From Sphingomonas carotinifaciens (GTDB lineage Bacteria > Pseudomonadota > Alphaproteobacteria > Sphingomonadales > Sphingomonadaceae): a stretch of DNA of 64,000 nucleotides. Below the pieces are notes generated by a model. It did no database searches. It saw nothing but the letters and a program-made list of their open reading frames with translations, and was not told the origin of the DNA. Both the position numbers and the translations under genes were made by a program. The stretch lies in contig NZ_WSUT01000005.1 of the NCBI RefSeq assembly GCF_009789535.1, positions 888,501-952,500 on the forward strand. The letters are read 5' to 3'. Below are positions 59,700 through 64,000 of the stretch, piece after piece (the first letter of the stretch is position 1; every line of letters begins with the position of its first letter).

Positions 59700-61171
59700 A
59701 GACCGCGATCGTCATCGGGTCGGGTTTCGGCGGGCTGGCGCTCGCCATCCGCCTGCAATCGGCGGGCGTGCAGACCACGATCGTGGAGTCGCGCGACAAG
59801 CCGGGCGGGCGGGCCTATTACTGGGAACGCGACGGCTTCACCTTCGATGCCGGGCCGACCGTGATCACCGATCCCAACTGCCTGCGCGAGCTGTGGCAGC
59901 TTACCGGCCGCGAGATGGCGGACGATGTGGTGCTCGATCCGGTCAACCCCTTCTACCGGCTGAACTGGGTCGACGGGACCAATTTCGACTATACCAACGA
60001 CGACACGCTGCTGCGCTCCGAGATCGCCAAGCTGGAGCCGGACGATGTTGCCGGCTATCAGCGCTTCCTCGACTATGCGGCGGGCGTGTACCGGGAAGGC
60101 TATGAAAAGCTGGGCCATGTCGCGTTCCTCGACTTCGCGTCGATGGTGAAGGCGGCGCCGGCCCTGGCGAAGTACCAGGCTTGGAATTCGGTCTACGCGA
60201 TGGTGTCCAAGTTCGTGAAGTCGGAGAAGCTGCGCGAGGCCTTGTCCTTCCACACGCTGCTGGTCGGCGGCAATCCGATGACGACGAGCGCGATCTATGC
60301 GCTGATCCACAAGCTGGAGCGCGACGGCGGCGTGTGGTTCGCGCGCGGCGGCACCAACCGGCTGGTCGCCGCGATGGTGACGCAGTTCGAGCGGATCGGC
60401 GGCGTGGTGCGGCTGGGCGATCCCGTCACGCGGATCGAGACGCTGGGCGACCGTGCGACGGGCGTGGTGACGAAGAGCGGCTGGACCGGGCAGGCGGATG
60501 CGATCGCGTCCAACGCGGACATCATGCACAGCTACCGCGACCTGCTGGGCGACAATCGCTCGGCCAAGCGCGTGACCAACCGGCTGGAGCGCAAGAAATA
60601 TTCGCCGTCGCTGTTCGTGGTGCATTTCGGGATCAAGGGGACGTGGCCGGGCATCCCGCATCACATGATCCTGTTCGGACCGCGCTATAAGGGGCTGCTG
60701 ACCGACATCTACGATCACGGGGTGCTGGCGGAGGATTTCTCGCTCTATCTGCACCACCCGACCGTGACCGATCCCAGCCTTGCGCCCGAGGGGCATTCGA
60801 CCTTCTACGCGCTGGCGCCGGTGCCACACATGGGCAAGTTCCCGATGGACTGGGCCGAGGTCGGGCCGATCCTGGAAAAGCGCATCCTGGACGAGGTCGG
60901 CCGGCGGCTGATCCCCGATATCCATGAGCGGATCGTGACCAAATTCTCCTATGCGCCCAGCGACTTCGCAACCGACCTGAACGCGCATATGGGCTCGGCC
61001 TTCTCGCTGGAGCCGATCCTGACGCAGAGCGCCTATTTCCGGGTGCACAACCGCGACGATGCGATCCCGAACCTGTATTTCGTGGGTGCCGGCACGCATC
61101 CGGGGGCGGGAATTCCGGGCGTGGTCGGCTCGGCCAAGGCAACGGCGCGGCTGATGCTGGAGGATCGCTGA
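59696..61171 (+). CDS. crtI: Phytoene desaturase CrtI
   Basis: A 491-residue FAD enzyme. AIVIGSGFGGLALAIRLQSAG at the start binds FAD; DKPGGRAYYWERDGFTFDAGPTVITD, FHTLLVGGNPMTTSAIYALI, and C-terminal NLYFVGAGTHPGAGIPGVVGSAKATA are the family blocks. It desaturates phytoene to lycopene in four steps. It is translationally coupled to crtY. crtB, which usually lies next, is not in the window. Confidence 0.96.
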   Translation: MKTAIVIGSGFGGLALAIRLQSAGVQTTIVESRDKPGGRAYYWERDGFTFDAGPTVITDPNCLRELWQLTGREMADDVVLDPVNPFYRLNWVDGTNFDYTNDDTLLRSEIAKLEPDDVAGYQRFLDYAAGVYREGYEKLGHVAFLDFASMVKAAPALAKYQAWNSVYAMVSKFVKSEKLREALSFHTLLVGGNPMTTSAIYALIHKLERDGGVWFARGGTNRLVAAMVTQFERIGGVVRLGDPVTRIETLGDRATGVVTKSGWTGQADAIASNADIMHSYRDLLGDNRSAKRVTNRLERKKYSPSLFVVHFGIKGTWPGIPHHMILFGPRYKGLLTDIYDHGVLAEDFSLYLHHPTVTDPSLAPEGHSTFYALAPVPHMGKFPMDWAEVGPILEKRILDEVGRRLIPDIHERIVTKFSYAPSDFATDLNAHMGSAFSLEPILTQSAYFRVHNRDDAIPNLYFVGAGTHPGAGIPGVVGSAKATARLMLEDR

Positions 61172-61193
61172 GGGGGAGCGGGCCGGCACCGCC

Positions 61194-61469
61194 CTAATCG
61201 AGCCGATCCACATCCTCGTCATGGCCGGTGCCGGAGCTGAGAAACGCCAGCCCCATCAGTGCACCGGCCAGCATCACCGATCCGCCGACGCCGGCGATGA
61301 CGCCCAGCATCGTCACCAGGTGCAACGGCCCGAAACTGTGTGCCAGCGCCGCGATCGCCACCGCCACTGCGATGGCCGAGGCGAGCGTCATCCACGCCAT
61401 GATCTCGCGAAACCGGGCCCAGGCAAAGGCCGCCTGATCCGGGTCGCCGAGCCCCTGCGGATCAGCCAC
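61194..61469 (-). CDS. Small two-helix membrane protein, unrecognised
   Basis: A 91-residue protein I do not recognise: polar start (VADPQGLGDPDQAAFAWARFREIMAW), then two transmembrane helices (MTLASAIAVAVAIAALAHSF and LVTMLGVIAGVGGSVMLAGALMGLAFL), and an acidic tail. The GTG at 61469 overlaps the end of the flippase gene by 8 bases, so it is the last gene of the GT-flippase operon. Perhaps an accessory of polysaccharide export. It converges with crtI, 22 bases between stops. Confidence 0.75.
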   Translation of the reverse strand: MADPQGLGDPDQAAFAWARFREIMAWMTLASAIAVAVAIAALAHSFGPLHLVTMLGVIAGVGGSVMLAGALMGLAFLSSGTGHDEDVDRLD

Positions 61470-62943
61470 GCCGCGGCACTCGTCCGGCGGGCAGGCGCGA
61501 CAGGACCCCTTGCGCCACCGCCAGCACCTCGTGCCGAACGGGGTGACGCACCGCAAAGATCGCTACCCCCCAGCCTGCACAGCCGAGCAGCGCGCACAGG
61601 GCAAGCTGCCCGAAATGCATCGCGGCCGGCGCGACGAACCAGCGATAGGCGGCGAGCAGCGGCGCGATCGTCGCGATCGTGGCGATCAGGCTCTGCGCAT
61701 AGATGACGAGCATCGCCCGCCAGCGGAATCCGGTCAGCGTCTGCATCAGACCGACATAGATCGCGAACCAGGCAATGCCATAGCCCAGCCGCGACACCGC
61801 CGCCCACTGAAGCCCCCAAAGCGCGCCAAGCAGCAGCAGCCCGACCGAGGCCACGGTATCGGCGACGTTGAGCAGCACCAGCCGGCGGATACGGCCGAGC
61901 AGGATCGGCAGCTCGATGTGCAGCGGCAGCGCGGTAAAGAAGACCTGCGCCAGCGACACCCAGAGCAGCAGCGGCGCGACACCGACCCAGCGTGGCCCGT
62001 ACAGCATCAGCACGATCGGCGTCGCGGCGGCACCAAGGAACGCCATCGCCGGCCAGGTCGCCGCGCTATAGGCCGCGACGACGCGCTGATAGGGTGCACC
62101 CAGCGGGGCGCCCTCATCGCGCAGGCGCGCAAAGGCGGGGTAGAAGACGCCGTCCACCGCACCGCTGACCAGCATCTGCAACTGCGCGGCAAGGCTGACC
62201 GCGCGGCCGTACAGCCCGACCGCGGTCAGCGTCAGCACGCGGCCGATGACGAGCTCGGGACTGCGGGTGCCGACCGCCGAGCTGATATAAAGAAGCGACG
62301 CATTCGATCCGAAGCGCAGGATCGGCCCCGCGCCCTTCAGCCGCGGCGGAAAGGGCGGGCGGGCACCGCTGCGCCACAGGCCGATCGCGGCGCGCGCGCC
62401 CTGCTGCGCGACCGCGGCCCAGGCGAGCGAAAAGGCGGAATGGCCACCCGCCGCCAGCCCCAGCGCGACGGCGGCGTTGACCACCGCGGCGCCGACATTG
62501 ACGAGAAAGATCGAGCGGAAATCCATGTCGCGCTGAAGCAAGGCGCTGGGCACGATGCCGAAGGGGACAAGCAGGTACGACCCCGCCACGATCGCCAGCA
62601 GCGGCGTGAGGCGCGCATCGTCATAGAAGCGCGCCACCGGCCAGGCGAGCGCGAGAATGACGAAGCCGATGCTGAGCGCAAAGATCAGCGACACCGAAAA
62701 ACAGGTGCGGATCTGCGCGTCGCTCAGGTCCTTTTCACCGGAAATGAACCGGCTGATCCCGAAATCCTGCAGGATCGACACCATCATCGCCGCCGACAAA
62801 GCGATCGAATACAGCCCCATTTCGGGCGGGGAGAGGAAGAAGCGGGAGATCACGACGCTGACCACGAACTGGATCGCAAACGCGATATATTGCGCGCCCA
62901 TCGACCACAGGGCCGCGCCGCGTACGGTCGCCGCGTGGCTCAT
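61462..62943 (-). CDS. Oligosaccharide flippase (Wzx-like, polysaccharide biosynthesis)
   Basis: A 493-residue integral membrane protein with about 14 hydrophobic helices. The start ATVRGAALWSMGAQYIAFAIQFVVSVVISRFF and FGISRFISGEKDLSDAQI are typical of polysaccharide transporters of the MATE-like MVF superfamily. It flips lipid-linked sugars across the inner membrane for exopolysaccharide or lipopolysaccharide. MSHAATV at 62943 overlaps the glycosyltransferase stop (ATGA). Confidence 0.9.
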   Translation of the reverse strand: MSHAATVRGAALWSMGAQYIAFAIQFVVSVVISRFFLSPPEMGLYSIALSAAMMVSILQDFGISRFISGEKDLSDAQIRTCFSVSLIFALSIGFVILALAWPVARFYDDARLTPLLAIVAGSYLLVPFGIVPSALLQRDMDFRSIFLVNVGAAVVNAAVALGLAAGGHSAFSLAWAAVAQQGARAAIGLWRSGARPPFPPRLKGAGPILRFGSNASLLYISSAVGTRSPELVIGRVLTLTAVGLYGRAVSLAAQLQMLVSGAVDGVFYPAFARLRDEGAPLGAPYQRVVAAYSAATWPAMAFLGAAATPIVLMLYGPRWVGVAPLLLWVSLAQVFFTALPLHIELPILLGRIRRLVLLNVADTVASVGLLLLGALWGLQWAAVSRLGYGIAWFAIYVGLMQTLTGFRWRAMLVIYAQSLIATIATIAPLLAAYRWFVAPAAMHFGQLALCALLGCAGWGVAIFAVRHPVRHEVLAVAQGVLSRLPAGRVPRRG

Positions 62944-63962
62944 CGCCGCGCCAAGGCCAGCGCAAGCCGTCCGGCGGCAAGCGGGTGCCCGGACCGGATC
63001 ATGCGTCCGGCGGCGCGCCAAAGGCCGGGTGTGCGGCGATGCCGCGGCGTTTCGCGCAGATAGTCCAGCAGCGCCCGGTGTGCGGGGCCAGCCAGGCCGT
63101 CGCCATCGTAGAGAGAACCTTCGATCAGCGTGGCGCGCACGCCGCGCGCCGTGCCCGGTGTGCCGAACAGGGCGTCGAGATCGCCGAGCGGGGGCAAGCG
63201 TTCCAGACCTTGGGTGGGATCGGGCCGTCCGTCCGCGCGGTGCCGATGCGCCGCCAGCGCGACCGCGGCGCCGTAACGCTGCTCCAGCCCGTGACGGCGG
63301 GATACCTGATCGGGCGATCCGCGATAGTGCAGCAAGCGCTCTGGCAGGCTGGTGATCCGTGTCCGCTCCGACAGGCGCAGCCACAGGTCGTAATCCTCGC
63401 TGTGGCGATAGGCCGCACGGTAGCCGCCCACCGCAAGGACGAGGTCGCGTCGCATCATCACCGAGGGGTGACAGATCAGCGCGCCGCCGGGAAGGGCCGC
63501 GCGAAACGCGGCGTCGTCGGTCGGATAAGCGACAGACCAGTCGCGGCGTACCGCTCCGTGCACGTCGATGCCGACGACGCCGGTTCCGAGGACACCGTGA
63601 TCGGTGTGCGCCGACAGGAACCGCATCTGCGCGGCAAAGCGCTCGGGCAATGCGACATCGTCGCCATCCATGCGCGCGATCAGCGGGGCACGCGCCTCGG
63701 CGATCATCCGGTTCAGGCTGAAGATCAGTCCACGATTGGGTTGGTGGAAGGCACGGATGCGGGAATCGGCGGCGGCGTAGCGGTCGATGATCGCACCCGA
63801 TCCGTCGGTCGCGCCGTCATCGACGATCAGGAATTCGAAGTCCCGGACGCTCTGCGCGAGAATGCTCTCGATCGCCGCCGCCAGAAAGGGGGCGTCGTTA
63901 TGGACGCTTAGCACCACCGAGACGGCCGGGGTGGCGAACATGGAAGGGGGCGACGCGTACAT
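62940..63962 (-). CDS. Family 2 glycosyltransferase
   Basis: A 340-residue GT2 enzyme. VSVVLSVHNDAPFLAAAIESILAQSVRDFEFLIVDDGATDGS is the nucleotide-sugar fold; ARMDGDDVALPERF carries the D-x-D metal site; GGYRAAYRHSEDYDLWLRLSERT contains the ED catalytic-base block. The sugar donor is not predictable. The start MYASPPS at 63962 has GGGCGGG upstream; MFATPA at 63941 is another in-frame ATG. It is upstream of the flippase and lies at the window end; more polysaccharide genes probably follow. Confidence 0.9.
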   Translation of the reverse strand: MYASPPSMFATPAVSVVLSVHNDAPFLAAAIESILAQSVRDFEFLIVDDGATDGSGAIIDRYAAADSRIRAFHQPNRGLIFSLNRMIAEARAPLIARMDGDDVALPERFAAQMRFLSAHTDHGVLGTGVVGIDVHGAVRRDWSVAYPTDDAAFRAALPGGALICHPSVMMRRDLVLAVGGYRAAYRHSEDYDLWLRLSERTRITSLPERLLHYRGSPDQVSRRHGLEQRYGAAVALAAHRHRADGRPDPTQGLERLPPLGDLDALFGTPGTARGVRATLIEGSLYDGDGLAGPAHRALLDYLRETPRHRRTPGLWRAAGRMIRSGHPLAAGRLALALARR

Positions 63963-64000
63963 GGACCCGCCCTAGCCCAAGGGCATGAACAACAGGTTGC

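Noticed and set aside
1..64000. CRISPR array or rRNA operon
   Set aside because: No regularly spaced direct repeats of 25-40 bases and no rRNA sequence were seen; the only repeats are the inverted repeat at 612-778 and the three-copy hairpin element.

Overview
The window is a GC-rich chromosomal segment that reads as an alphaproteobacterium of the order Sphingomonadales, most like Sphingomonas. The pointers are the mean base composition and densely overlapping ATGA-coupled genes, a complete Rhodobacter-type gene transfer agent (GTA) head-tail cluster, an oxygen-dependent cobalamin pathway (CobG, CobF, CobN/CobS/CobT), an EipA/DUF1134 protein, an OmpA with a proline hinge, and a crtY-crtI carotenoid pair. 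No species can be named from the sequence alone.

Layout. 0-0.5 kb: tail of an ATP-grasp gene, then a non-coding inverted repeat built of GCGAAGAC/CGCGGAGA units. 0.9-6.4 kb: two small minus-strand housekeeping/detoxification operons (BolA, GST, NUDIX, pirin, epoxide-hydrolase-like; and DUF1428, VOC, SRPBCC) around a plus-strand J-domain gene. 6.6-10.1 kb: the cobaltochelatase genes cobS and cobT, separated by an mntA-hepT type toxin-antitoxin pair fused seamlessly into the operon, then RHH, DUF922 and PepSY genes. 12.2-13.9 kb: a self-inhibited class II Fic protein in less GC-rich DNA, followed by tRNA-Val(TAC). 13.9-19.5 kb: glutamine cyclotransferase, an XRE regulator, a divergent dapF, a MpaB-like protein, an unrecognised membrane protein, an outer-membrane protein and a PAS sensor.

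19.6-33.0 kb: the GTA cluster, in virion assembly order: small and large terminase, portal, protease, capsid, adaptor, DUF3168, tail tube, gp10, gp10.1, tape measure, gp12, gp13, gp14 peptidase, gp15 and a DUF2793 gene. It has no integrase, replication, lysis or repressor gene. It differs from the Rhodobacter capsulatus layout in lacking gp7, having a capsid with a very short scaffold region, a giant gp12 with an extra N-terminal domain, and a half-length gp15. Two copies of a structured repeat interrupt it; a third copy lies before crtY.

33.1-42.7 kb: OmpA with terminator, a class A beta-lactamase, YgfZ/IBA57, dihydroorotase, EipA, tRNA-Ser(GCT), a TonB-dependent receptor with a histidine-rich N-terminus, and a secreted M14 peptidase. 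42.7-58.2 kb: the cobalamin block (DUF1636, bluB, cobF, cobB, cobM, cobE, cobL, cobK, cobJ, cobI, cobH, cobG, cobN, cobW and a Ni/Co transporter), all minus strand except cobK, with two separate cobalamin riboswitches controlling cobW-onward genes and the cobalt transporter. 58.5-64 kb: crtY, crtI, a small membrane protein, a polysaccharide flippase and a family 2 glycosyltransferase.

Together the cobalamin genes cover precorrin-2 through to cobalt insertion plus lower-ligand synthesis and cobalt import; cobA, cobO, cobQ, cobD, cobP and cobV are not in the window. The strongest candidates for something undescribed are the three-copy, multi-hairpin repeat whose core is inverted in one copy, the toxin-antitoxin pair embedded between cobS and cobT, and the re-partitioned GTA baseplate (gp12/gp15).
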